This document shows, in pieces, positions 24,227 through 31,027 of a stretch of 64,000 bases of DNA (position 1 is its first letter; every line of letters begins with the position of its first letter). The stretch spans positions 1 through 64,000 of the forward strand of contig UQVO01000002.1 of assembly GCA_900544575.1 (NCBI GenBank), read 5' to 3'. Source of the DNA: an uncultured Eubacteriales bacterium (lineage in GTDB: Bacteria > Bacillota > Clostridia > Christensenellales > CAG-917). The notes below the pieces were generated by a model. It was not told the origin of the DNA and did not search any database. It was given only the letters and a program-made list of their open reading frames with translations. Both the position numbers and the translations under genes were made by a program.

Positions 24227-24246
24227 GATGGGAGGAGATGGATTCG
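24227..24246 (-). repeat. Third fragment of the tRNA-Tyr 3' end
   Basis: Twenty bases matching the tRNA-Tyr 3' end (24398-24417) at 18 positions and ending at the same T-loop TTCG. Confidence 0.7.
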
Positions 24247-24317
24247 TAAGGAGGAAGCGTTGCTTCCGACGGAATAGCGGTTTTTCTGCATCTGTTCTGC
24301 GTGCAAAGTCACGCAGG
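24247..24317 (-). repeat. Element shared with the tRNA-Trp locus, second copy
   Basis: Starts TAAGGAG directly after the T-loop GATTCG, as at 14229, and ends with the 29-base core (24289-24317) containing the CTGCGTG/CACGCAG hairpin. Confidence 0.8.
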
Positions 24318-24396
24318 CAGAAAAAGCGCGTCAGCGACGGGTAAGAATCCACCTTCGTTTACAAAGAGAAAACCGCACTTGACAGTGCGGTTTTCC

Positions 24397-24417
<21 letters not shown>
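24312..24417 (-). repeat. Repeat copy overlapping functional tRNA-Tyr
   Basis: Second copy of the tRNA-Tyr flank repeat. It includes the intact T-loop-to-CCA end of the tRNA, the terminator and about 57 bases beyond. Confidence 0.85.
24366..24394 (-). terminator. Terminator of the tRNA operon
   Basis: Perfect 11-bp stem AAAACCGCACT/AGTGCGGTTTT with a 4-base loop, just after tRNA-Tyr on the minus strand, followed by TCTCTTT. Confidence 0.8.
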
Positions 24418-24481
<64 letters not shown>

Positions 24482-24531
24482 ATGTGATACCCCATAAAAT
24501 TTCGTTCCGAAATTTGATGGGGACCCTATTT

Positions 24532-24607
24532 TGGAGCTGGTGACCGGAATCGAACCAGCAACCTGCTGATTACAAATCAGCTGCTCTGCCTATTGAGCTA
24601 CACCAGC
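24532..24607 (-). tRNA. tRNA-Thr (TGT)
   Basis: Acceptor stem GCTGGTG/CACCAGC, anticodon loop TTTGTAA with anticodon TGT, CCA encoded. A hairpin with an ACCCCAT/ATGGGG base at about 24487-24522 separates it from tRNA-Tyr. Confidence 0.95.
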
Positions 24608-24614
24608 AGGTGAA

Positions 24615-24690
24615 TGGTGCCTCGGGGCGGACTTGAACCACCGACACAGGGATTTTCAGTCCCTTGCTCTACCAGCTGAGCTACCGAGGC
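24615..24690 (-). tRNA. tRNA-Phe (GAA)
   Basis: Acceptor stem GCCTCGG/CCGAGGC with anticodon loop CTGAAAA (anticodon GAA) and encoded CCA. Confidence 0.95.
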
Positions 24691-24704
24691 GTGCGGTCTA
24701 GGGA

Positions 24705-24731
24705 AGTGGCAGTGACCTCGTCACTGCCACT
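24705..24731. repeat. Perfect 12-bp hairpin between tRNA genes
   Basis: AGTGGCAGTGAC/GTCACTGCCACT with a 3-base loop, between tRNA-Asp and tRNA-Phe. There is no T run, so it is more likely an RNase processing signal in the precursor than a terminator. Confidence 0.7.
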
Positions 24732-24741
24732 CGACCTAACT

Positions 24742-24818
24742 TGGCGATCCGGAAGGGGCTCGAACCCTCGACCTCCAGCGTGACAGGCTGGCGTACTAAC
24801 CAACTGTACTACCGGACC
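24742..24818 (-). tRNA. tRNA-Asp (GTC)
   Basis: Anticodon loop CTGTCAC, anticodon GTC. Acceptor stem GGTCCGG/CCGGATC, discriminator G and encoded CCA. Confidence 0.95.
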
Positions 24819-24825
24819 GTATATT

Positions 24826-24902
24826 TGGTGGGCCTTCACGGACTCGAACCGCGGACCAATCGGTTATGAGCCGACCGCTCTAACCAACTGAGCTAAAGGC
24901 CC
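24826..24902 (-). tRNA. tRNA with CAT anticodon (Ile2 or elongator Met)
   Basis: Acceptor stem GGGCCTT/AAGGCCC, anticodon loop CTCATAA, CCA encoded. The loop and arms resemble the Firmicute tRNA-Ile2, whose C34 is converted to lysidine by TilS, but elongator tRNA-Met cannot be excluded by eye. Confidence 0.85.
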
Positions 24903-24934
24903 TCATCCGGGGGATTTCCCCAAGTCACGAATTA

Positions 24935-25011
24935 TGGTCGGGGTGAGAAGATTCGAACTTCCGACCCCATGGTCCCAAACCATGTGCGCTACCAAGCTGC
25001 GCCACACCCCG
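24935..25011 (-). tRNA. tRNA-Pro (TGG)
   Basis: First gene of the operon. Acceptor stem CGGGGTG/CACCCCG, anticodon loop TTTGGGA with anticodon TGG, CCA encoded. Confidence 0.95.
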
Positions 25012-25038
25012 TGGCCGGAATCGATTCGCGACTATGAC

Positions 25039-25067
25039 AATATACAATACGGACGAAAGAATGTCAA
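25039..25067 (-). promoter_or_regulatory. Promoter of the six-tRNA operon
   Basis: Minus-strand TTGACA (25067-25062), 17-base spacer, TATATT (25044-25039), 28 bases before tRNA-Pro. Confidence 0.88.
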
Positions 25068-25187
25068 CTTTTTTGTGGGTGATTTTCGCAGAATTTATTG
25101 ACAAAATCCGACCCTGCGGCGCGCCAAACGCCAAAAACTCTCAAAATGCGCGCGGATGGAGGCGGTAGTATTGTCAGAGGAGGCGTT

Positions 25188-25496
25188 ATGAATCTGGAAT
25201 GCAAAAAGGAGCGCGGCGCGCTTACGTTCTCGTTCTTCGGCGACATCGACGAATTTTCGTGCAGAACGCTGCGTTCGGAGATAGACGGAACGATTGCCGA
25301 GTGTGCGCCGAGGGAGGTGGTTTTCGATATGAAAAACGTGTCTTTCGTGGACAGCACGGGCCTCGGTCTTATTCTCGGAAGATACAAGCGGCTGAGCGCC
25401 GCGGGAGGCGTACTCCGCCTCAAAAACGTGCCGCCGCAGGTGGACAAAGTGTTCCGTGCAAGCGGCGTTTATTCGGTTGTGGAGAAGGTGAAATGA
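25188..25496 (+). CDS. spoIIAA: Anti-sigma-F factor antagonist SpoIIAA
   Basis: STAS-domain protein of 102 residues that frees sigma-F by binding SpoIIAB in the forespore. The phosphorylation site is Ser56 in FVDSTGLGLILGRYK, preceded by VVFDMKNVSFVD. The ATG at 25188 has GAGGAGG upstream. A TTGACA at 25098 has no matching -10 box, so the promoter (sigma-H in other spore formers) is not resolved. It overlaps spoIIAB by four bases. Confidence 0.95.
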   Translation: MNLECKKERGALTFSFFGDIDEFSCRTLRSEIDGTIAECAPREVVFDMKNVSFVDSTGLGLILGRYKRLSAAGGVLRLKNVPPQVDKVFRASGVYSVVEKVK

Positions 25497-25939
25497 AAAG
25501 CGGAAACCATATGAAGATGCAGCTGCCCGCCTACGGCAAGAACGAAAGTTTCGCGCGCAACGCAGTCGCGGGATTTGCCGTGGAGTGTTCGCCCACGGTG
25601 AGCGAAATAGGCGACATAAAGACCGCCGTTAGCGAGGCGGTGACCAACGCCGTCGTGCACGCATACGACGAAGAGCGGGAGGAAAACCTCATCGAGATAT
25701 GCGCGGACATCGACTGTGACAACGTGCTTACCGTGAGCGTGCGGGATTTCGGCAAGGGGATTGCGGACGTGGAAGAGGCGAAAGAGCCCTTTTTCACCAC
25801 CAAACCCGACGAAGAGCGCAGCGGGATGGGGTTCACCATCATCGAAACTTTTATGGACGAGATGACCGTCGAGTCCGAGCCGGGCCGCGGTACGAAAGTC
25901 GTGATGCGCAAAAGGATTGGCAAAAATGTTGAGTCATGA
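25493..25939 (+). CDS. spoIIAB: Anti-sigma-F factor / serine kinase SpoIIAB
   Basis: GHKL-fold kinase that binds and inhibits sigma-F and phosphorylates SpoIIAA. The N box is seen in IKTAVSEAVTNAVVHAYD, the G1 box in VSVRDFGKGIADVEEA and the G2 box in RSGMGFTIIETFMDEMTV. Length (148 residues) is usual. The start overlaps the spoIIAA stop (ATGA). The open frame continues upstream over spoIIAA, which is a shadow. Confidence 0.95.
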   Translation: MKSGNHMKMQLPAYGKNESFARNAVAGFAVECSPTVSEIGDIKTAVSEAVTNAVVHAYDEEREENLIEICADIDCDNVLTVSVRDFGKGIADVEEAKEPFFTTKPDEERSGMGFTIIETFMDEMTVESEPGRGTKVVMRKRIGKNVES

Positions 25940-26636
25940 GAAAACGCTCGGACTTATCGTGCGCGCGCAGAACGGCGAGGAAGAGGCGAAAGAGAAACTG
26001 ATTGCGGAAAATCTGCCTCTCATAAAATCCATAGTCAAGCGTTTCAAGGGCAGGCACGAATACGACGACCTGATGCAGCTCGGCGCAATGGGTTTTCTGA
26101 AAGCGGTGGCGAATTTCGACGCGTCTTTCGGGGTGAGGTTCTCGACGTACGCCGTGCCGATGATTACAGGCGAAATAAAGCGTTTTTTGCGCGACGACGG
26201 TGCGGTGAAGGTGTCGCGGTGGGCAAAGACGCTTGCGCAGAAAATCGCGGTATACACCGACGAGGCGCTGAAAAACAATATGCCTGAGCCCACCGTCGAC
26301 GAACTCGCCGAAAAATTCGGATGCGAGGCGGGCGACGTCGTGTTTGCGCTCGACACGGGAAGGTTCGTGATGTCGCTGAACGAAACGGGCGACGACGACG
26401 GTACGCCTCTCGGCGACAGAATAGTGGGGGCGGAAGCTCCCGAAGAAGACATCGACGGACTGATGCTGCGCGACAGCATCAAAAATCTTCCCGAACGCGA
26501 GAGGAAAATAATAATTCTGCGCTATTTCCGCGACAAGACGCAGAGCGAGGTCGCGGCGGAGCTGGGCGTATCGCAGGTGCAGGTCAGCCGTCTGGAAAAC
26601 AAGATACTGCGCAAAATCAGGGAAAAAATGGAATAA
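25926..26636 (+). CDS. sigF: RNA polymerase sigma factor SigF (forespore)
   Basis: First compartment-specific sporulation sigma factor. Region 2 is NLPLIKSIVKRFKGRHEYDDLMQLGAMGFLKAVANFDASFGVRFSTYAVPMITGEIKRFLRDDG and region 4 is LPERERKIIILRYFRDKTQSEVAAELGVSQVQVSRLENKIL. I use the ATG at 25926 (236 residues), which overlaps the end of spoIIAB by 14 bases; TTG at 25917 is less likely. Context spoIIAA-AB-sigF confirms identity. Confidence 0.96.
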   Translation: MLSHEKTLGLIVRAQNGEEEAKEKLIAENLPLIKSIVKRFKGRHEYDDLMQLGAMGFLKAVANFDASFGVRFSTYAVPMITGEIKRFLRDDGAVKVSRWAKTLAQKIAVYTDEALKNNMPEPTVDELAEKFGCEAGDVVFALDTGRFVMSLNETGDDDGTPLGDRIVGAEAPEEDIDGLMLRDSIKNLPERERKIIILRYFRDKTQSEVAAELGVSQVQVSRLENKILRKIREKME

Positions 26637-26657
26637 TGGCATAATAGCCGTCTTTTT

Positions 26658-26685
26658 GTCCACACTTACGCTGTGGACGTTTTTT
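26658..26685 (+). terminator. Intrinsic terminator between sigF and spoVAC
   Basis: GTCCACA/TGTGGAC stem (26658-26664 with 26672-26678), 7-base loop, then GTTTTTTT. It would uncouple spoVA from spoIIA transcription; an open frame reads through it. Confidence 0.75.
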
Positions 26686-26777
26686 ATACCGAAAACCCCG
26701 AAACAGACGAAATTTTCTACGAGTGCGACGCGCCCGACGAGAGCGTGCGCCCCGAAAAAGGGAGAAAACGCAGATGA
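26673..26777 (+). CDS. Possible 34-residue acidic small protein
   Basis: The frame from GTG at 26673 is open to a TGA that overlaps the spoVAC start (ATGA), which suggests coupling. The translated segment is coding-like and acidic (VFYTENPETDEIFYECDAPDE) with a basic end. No ribosome site is seen and the GTG lies in the terminator stem. The same frame is open back to the sigF stop codon, so the region could alternatively be a decayed C-terminal extension. Confidence 0.25.
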   Translation: MDVFYTENPETDEIFYECDAPDESVRPEKGRKRR

Positions 26778-27211
26778 TAGGCAAGGACGAATACCGCGAT
26801 TATGTGAAAAAGAGTGCGCCGAAATCGCCGATGACGCGTTCGCTCATCGCCGCATTCGTCGTCGGCGGACTTATATGCTGCATAGGCGAGGCGGTGAGTG
26901 ACGTCATAGAGGTGATATTCCCCGAAATGCCCGCGGACGAAGTCGGCAGCTGGACGACGGTCGTAATGATATTTTTCGGCGCGTTTTTCACCGCAATAGG
27001 CGTATACGACAAGCTGGGGCATTTTGCCGGCGGCGGCTCGATAATTCCCATCACGGGATTTGCCAATTCCGTTGTGTCGCCCGCGCTGGAATACAACCGC
27101 GAAGGCGTATTTTTCGGAATATGCGCGAAAATGTTCGTGATTGCGGGGCCGATAATCGTTTTCGGCGTCGTGGCGGGAATAATCGTGGGCGTCATCGGAT
27201 TGTTCATATAG
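26774..27211 (+). CDS. spoVAC: Stage V sporulation protein AC
   Basis: Membrane component of the SpoVA dipicolinic acid channel in the inner forespore membrane; SpoVAC of Bacillus behaves as a mechanosensitive channel. 145 residues with about four helices and the family segments KLGHFAGGGSIIPITGFANSVVSPALEYNREG and IAGPIIVFGVVAGIIVGVIGLFI. Start at the ATG at 26774; upstream open frame is noise. Followed 12 bases later by spoVAD. Confidence 0.95.
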   Translation: MIGKDEYRDYVKKSAPKSPMTRSLIAAFVVGGLICCIGEAVSDVIEVIFPEMPADEVGSWTTVVMIFFGAFFTAIGVYDKLGHFAGGGSIIPITGFANSVVSPALEYNREGVFFGICAKMFVIAGPIIVFGVVAGIIVGVIGLFI

Positions 27212-27223
27212 AGAGGCGGACGG

Positions 27224-28486
27224 ATGAAAACAGGCAAACAGAGTTTCAAAGCGGAAAAACCCGTTTATGTGCGTTCGTCGTACACGATAGTCGGGCCCAA
27301 GGAGGGCGACGGCAATTTTGCCGATTGTTTTGACACGGTGCTCCGCGACGACCTTTGGGGAGAAAAATCTTACGAAAAAGCGGAAAGCAAAATGCACCGC
27401 GAAGCGATACGCGGCGCGATTTGCCTTGCGGGGCTGGATTTCGGCGGCATAGACTTAATGTTCGCGGGCGACCTGCTCAACGAACTCAGCGCGTCAAGCC
27501 TCGCAATGCGCTATTTCAAAGTGCCGTTTGTCGGGCTGTATAACGCGTGTTCCACGTTCAGCGAAGGAATGTTGCTAGGCACCGCGCTCATCGACGGCGG
27601 AGCGGCGGACACCGTGACCTGTTCCACGTCCAGTCATTTCGCGTCTGCCGAAAGGCAGTACCGCTATCCTCTAGAACTCGGCAATCAACGCACGCCCACC
27701 TCGCAATGGACCGTCACGGGGGCGGGCTGTACGGTGTTGAGCTCTGAGCGTCCGGCGCCCGAAAGGGACGCCGAAAGCCGCGAGAATTTCGCCGCCGAAA
27801 TGCGGCGTATGCGCTCTGAGTGCATCAAAAAGGAAGAAGGCGCGGAAAAGAACGCGGAGGAAGGCAAAATTCCCGGCGAAAACGCAGAAGAGGAACTGTT
27901 CGCCGCAAAAAAAGACGTTCTGCGCGGTTTCAGACGCAAAATTCTGCGCGTATGCCGCCCCGAAAGTCTGGCGGAGCCCGTGTGCGACCCGAATTACCGC
28001 AGGACGCACGTCATCAGAATAACGGGCGGCACTTTCGGAAAAGTGGTGGACTTCGGTCTGAACGACGAAAGCAATATGGGCGGCGCAATGGCGCCCGCCG
28101 CGGCGGATACGCTGCTCGCGCACCTGGAAGACACGGGAGCCTCGCCCGAAGACTACGACGCGATATTCACGGGTGACCTGGGCAGATTCGGGAAGCAGGC
28201 GTTCGAATACATCCTCGCAAAAGAGGGAATACGCCTGCCTGAAAGTTATACCGACTGCGGCGCGGCGTACTTCAAGCCCGAACAGGAAACTTTTCAGGGC
28301 GGTTCGGGTGCGGGCTGCGTAAACACCGTTTTCAACGGCTATATCGCAAAACGTCTTGAACGCGGTGAGCTGCGTAAGGTGCTCGTGCTGGCAACGGGAG
28401 CGCTGCTCAACAAGGACACGCCTCTGCAAAAGGAAACCATCCCCGGCGTCAGTCACGCTTTCGTGGCGGAGAGTGAAGAGTATTAG
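27224..28486 (+). CDS. spoVAD: Stage V sporulation protein AD with extra charged insertion
   Basis: Thiolase-fold protein on the inner spore membrane that binds dipicolinic acid. Family motifs: FAGDLLNELSASSLAMR, GLYNACSTFSEGMLLGTALIDGG, GKVVDFGLNDESNMGGAMAPAAADTLL, FTGDLGRFG, GGSGAGCVN. The protein has 420 residues rather than about 340. Residues 177-258 are an insertion rich in Glu, Lys and Arg (EMRRMRSECIKKEEG...) placed between the TGAGC..LS strand and the THVIRITGG segment. The reading frame through the insertion is uninterrupted. Confidence 0.95.
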   Translation: MKTGKQSFKAEKPVYVRSSYTIVGPKEGDGNFADCFDTVLRDDLWGEKSYEKAESKMHREAIRGAICLAGLDFGGIDLMFAGDLLNELSASSLAMRYFKVPFVGLYNACSTFSEGMLLGTALIDGGAADTVTCSTSSHFASAERQYRYPLELGNQRTPTSQWTVTGAGCTVLSSERPAPERDAESRENFAAEMRRMRSECIKKEEGAEKNAEEGKIPGENAEEELFAAKKDVLRGFRRKILRVCRPESLAEPVCDPNYRRTHVIRITGGTFGKVVDFGLNDESNMGGAMAPAAADTLLAHLEDTGASPEDYDAIFTGDLGRFGKQAFEYILAKEGIRLPESYTDCGAAYFKPEQETFQGGSGAGCVNTVFNGYIAKRLERGELRKVLVLATGALLNKDTPLQKETIPGVSHAFVAESEEY

Positions 28487-28516
28487 CCCACGCGCAGGTG
28501 CGCCAAAGCGCCGAAT

Positions 28517-28547
28517 GTATTCTCAAAAACATAAAAATCAAGAATAC
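28517..28547 (+). repeat. TTCT-N17-AGAATAC motif, copy A
   Basis: Perfect 7-bp inverted repeat GTATTCT/AGAATAC around a 17-base A-rich centre, 50 bases before spoVAE. The same arrangement recurs at 48151 and 36769. Confidence 0.6.
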
Positions 28548-28597
28548 TTCGGAGAACTAAACAATATGACTGCGGTCGGTCGTACAGGAGAGGACGT

Positions 28598-28969
28598 ATG
28601 GAAGTGTTTCTGACTTATCTTAAAGTTTTCGCAGTGGGCGGCGCGCTTTGCGCGCTCGGTCAGCTGCTCATCAACAAGACTAAGATGTCTTCCGCGCGCA
28701 TTCTGGTCACATTTATGCTGCTGGGACTCGTGCTGGAAATCGCGGGGGCGTTTTCATATATGAAGGAATTTGCGTCCGCGGGTGTTACCATCCCGATTAC
28801 GGGATTCGGCAGCAGCCTTGCGAAAGGCGCGCTGGAAGGGGCGAAAGAGGGCGGCGTGCTCGGCGCGATAAGCGGCGGACTGAAAGCCGCGGCACCCGGA
28901 CTTTCGGCGGTCATACTTTTCGGTTTCGTGTTTGCGCTGATTTTCAAGTCGCGGAGCAAAAAAGTGTAG
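28598..28969 (+). CDS. spoVAE: Stage V sporulation protein AE
   Basis: Small membrane protein (123 residues) of the SpoVA dipicolinic acid transporter. About four helices; family segments are FAVGGALCALGQLLINKTKMSSARILV and SAGVTIPITGFGSSLAKGALEGAKEGG. AGGAG lies eight bases before the ATG. It is 111 bases from spoVAD, a larger gap than elsewhere in the operon, and that gap carries an inverted-repeat motif. Confidence 0.95.
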   Translation: MEVFLTYLKVFAVGGALCALGQLLINKTKMSSARILVTFMLLGLVLEIAGAFSYMKEFASAGVTIPITGFGSSLAKGALEGAKEGGVLGAISGGLKAAAPGLSAVILFGFVFALIFKSRSKKV

Positions 28970-29063
28970 CGGAGAACATTGTTTTCAATGTGCGCCTGCA
29001 AGTGTTCACGCGTGCGTCGAACGCAAAACAACGCTTGCGGATGACTGCATACCGCTGCAAGTT

Positions 29064-29092
29064 AAAAATGCCATTTATGGCATTTTTATTTT
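29064..29092 (+). terminator. Intrinsic terminator of the spoVA operon
   Basis: Perfect 10-bp stem AAAAATGCCA/TGGCATTTTT with a TTTA loop followed by ATTTTATTTC. Probably also used by the convergent yunB gene. Confidence 0.85.
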
Positions 29093-29152
29093 ATTTCTTA
29101 GAATATATTCGAACCGAATATACGCCGTATTCCGACGTCCGCCGTCAGGCGT

Positions 29153-29824
29153 TCAGGGGGTCAGGTCCATAAATCCTCCGTTTTGCACGGAGTTTCCGAA
29201 ATAGAATTGCGGCACGTCGCCCACGATTAGGTTTTCCGCCACCAGAACTTCCGCAGTCACGGTTATGGTCGGCTCGTCTATCGGGGTGACTATGCTTATG
29301 ACCGCGTAGACGTTGATGTATATCTTATGCAGGGTCTGGTTTATGCCCGCCGAGGTGAAGTAGCTCACGAAATCGCAGAGAGCGGAGCCTATCGGGATGA
29401 CGCTTATGGTGACTTCGGGTCCCATACCCATAAGCAGCGCAAGTCCCGTGAATGTGCCCGCGGGGACGGAGATTTCCTGCGAACCCAGCGCGTCGAGGTT
29501 TGCCTGCGCGAGATTTGCGATTTCGCGGGAAATGAGGTTGATTTCGGGGGAGTTTGCCTGCACCATACTCACGTCGCCGTCGCTGTCTTTGACGACGGTG
29601 AAAAGGTCGTCGTATTTCAGCCCGCCGCCGACGACGGTGGTGACGGCAAGGTTGACCGAATTGGTGCATATGGCGCGCACTTCCGCCACCGCGCTCCCCA
29701 TAACGGTGGGGACGATGTTGTTGCGGAAGTAAACGGTGCAGAAGATAAATGCCGCGAGGAATATCGTCAGCGCGACCGCGATGCGGAATATGCGGGGTTT
29801 TATATCTCTGCGCACTTTGTTCAC
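29153..29824 (-). CDS. yunB: Sporulation protein YunB
   Basis: 223 residues with one N-terminal membrane anchor (about residues 12-32). YunB family signatures: YFRNNIVPTVMGSAVAEVRAICTNSVN, YDDLFTVVKDSDGDVSMVQANSPEINLISREIANLAQANLDAL and the late VTAEVLVAENLIVGDVPQFYFG. It is under mother-cell sigma-E control in Bacillus and its function is unknown. The only usable start is the GTG at 29824, five bases after CATATAAT and without a ribosome site, suggesting a leaderless transcript. Confidence 0.9.
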   Translation of the reverse strand: MNKVRRDIKPRIFRIAVALTIFLAAFIFCTVYFRNNIVPTVMGSAVAEVRAICTNSVNLAVTTVVGGGLKYDDLFTVVKDSDGDVSMVQANSPEINLISREIANLAQANLDALGSQEISVPAGTFTGLALLMGMGPEVTISVIPIGSALCDFVSYFTSAGINQTLHKIYINVYAVISIVTPIDEPTITVTAEVLVAENLIVGDVPQFYFGNSVQNGGFMDLTP

Positions 29825-29912
29825 GCAACATTATATGCGCTTGCGGCGCAATTTGCATTTGCGGATTGCGTTTGCCGCGGGCAGGGAAAATTCCTCACCC
29901 TGCCGCATCCCG

Positions 29913-29941
29913 TTGACTAATCCGCGAAATGTTGCTATCAT
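29913..29941 (+). promoter_or_regulatory. Promoter of pheS-pheT
   Basis: TTGACT (29913-29918), 17-base spacer, TATCAT (29936-29941). About 45 bases remain to the pheS start, too short for a T-box leader. Confidence 0.75.
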
Positions 29942-29992
29942 AATTCAAGTTATATTCGTGCGCATATACGCGCACGCTTGAACGGAGTTTAT

Positions 29993-31027
29993 ATGAAAGC
30001 ACAAATCGACAGCATCAGGGACGCGGCGCTTGCCGCGGTGGAAGCCGCTTCGACTTCCGCCGAGCTCAACGACGTCAGAGTGCGTTTTCTCGGCAAGAGC
30101 GGGGAGATGACCTCTCTTATGAAGGGGCTCGGCGCGCTTTCCAAGGAAGAGCGTCCCGAAATGGGCAAGATACTGAACATTGCGCGCGGCGAAATCGAGT
30201 CCGCGCTGGAACGCAAGACGGCGGAAGTCACGGAGAGGGAGAAAGCGGCGAGGCTTGCCGCCGAGGCCGTGGACGTGACGCTGCCCGCGAAGCGCAGGGA
30301 GAGGGGGACGCTGCATCCCGTCACCCGTGTGCGCGAGGACATCGTGAAAGTTTTCCTCGGAATGGGGTTCGAAGTGGCGGAAGGTCCAGAAATAGAGAGC
30401 GACCTTTACAATTTCCAGCTGCTCAACGTCCCGAAGGACCATCCCGCACGCGATATGCAGGATACGTTTTACGTCAACGATTCCTTCGTGCTGCGCACGC
30501 ATACTTCGCCTATGCAGGCGCGTATGATGACCACGCGCAAACCGCCCATCCGCGTCGTCATACCAGGCAAGGTTTACCGCTCCGACGACGACGCTTCGCA
30601 CAGCCCGATTTTCCACCAGATAGAGGGGCTTGCGGTGGACAAGCACATCACTATGGGCGACCTCGAAGGCTGTCTGCTCGCGTTCGCGCAGCAGATGTTT
30701 TCAAAGGATACGCAGATACGTCTGCGTCCGTCCTATTTCCCGTTTACGGAGCCGTCCGTCGAAGTGGACGTGACTTGCGCAATCTGCGGCGGAAAAGGCT
30801 GCCGTGTGTGCAAGGGTACGGGCTGGGTGGAGATACTCGGCGCGGGGGTGGTCAATCCCGCGGTGCTCGAAATGTGCGGAATAGACAGCAAGGAATACAG
30901 CGGTTTCGCGTTCGGTCTGGGGTTGGAACGCATCGCAATGATAAAGTACGGCATCCCCAACATCAAACTTTTCTACGAAAACGACGTACGCTTCCTTAAA
31001 CAGTTCAACGGGGAGGTGGAAAAATAA
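29993..31027 (+). CDS. pheS: Phenylalanyl-tRNA synthetase alpha subunit
   Basis: 344 residues. An N-terminal coiled coil (about 1-90) precedes the class II catalytic core with TRVREDIVKVFLGMGFEVAEGPEIESD, LRTHTSPMQARMM, RVVIPGKVYRSDDDASHSPIFHQIEGL, and motif 3 FAFGLGLERIAMIKYGIPNIK. It charges tRNA-Phe together with PheT. The start at the ATG at 29993 has CGGAG upstream. It overlaps pheT by one base. Confidence 0.97.
   Translation: MKAQIDSIRDAALAAVEAASTSAELNDVRVRFLGKSGEMTSLMKGLGALSKEERPEMGKILNIARGEIESALERKTAEVTEREKAARLAAEAVDVTLPAKRRERGTLHPVTRVREDIVKVFLGMGFEVAEGPEIESDLYNFQLLNVPKDHPARDMQDTFYVNDSFVLRTHTSPMQARMMTTRKPPIRVVIPGKVYRSDDDASHSPIFHQIEGLAVDKHITMGDLEGCLLAFAQQMFSKDTQIRLRPSYFPFTEPSVEVDVTCAICGGKGCRVCKGTGWVEILGAGVVNPAVLEMCGIDSKEYSGFAFGLGLERIAMIKYGIPNIKLFYENDVRFLKQFNGEVEK

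Larger units (their letters stand above)
23936..24396. other. Gene-free region downstream of tRNA-Tyr with nested repeats
   Basis: No protein gene recognised. The region is built of two near-identical copies of the tRNA-Tyr downstream flank, two degenerate tRNA-Tyr 3' ends and the element shared with the tRNA-Trp locus. The 139 bases at 24088-24226 are AT-richer and show nothing recognisable. Confidence 0.8.

Noticed and set aside
25098..25130. Sigma-A promoter for spoIIAA at TTGACA 25098
   Set aside because: No acceptable -10 box occurs 16-18 bases downstream, and a sigma-H promoter cannot be placed with confidence by eye.
29085..29125. dif-like Xer recombination site
   Set aside because: The left half resembles the Bacillus dif arm (TTCTTAGAATATAT), but the right half does not match a XerD arm and forms a different palindrome.
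29825..29992. T-box or attenuator leader for pheST
   Set aside because: Only about 45 bases separate the promoter from the pheS start; no specifier loop, T-box sequence or terminator is present.
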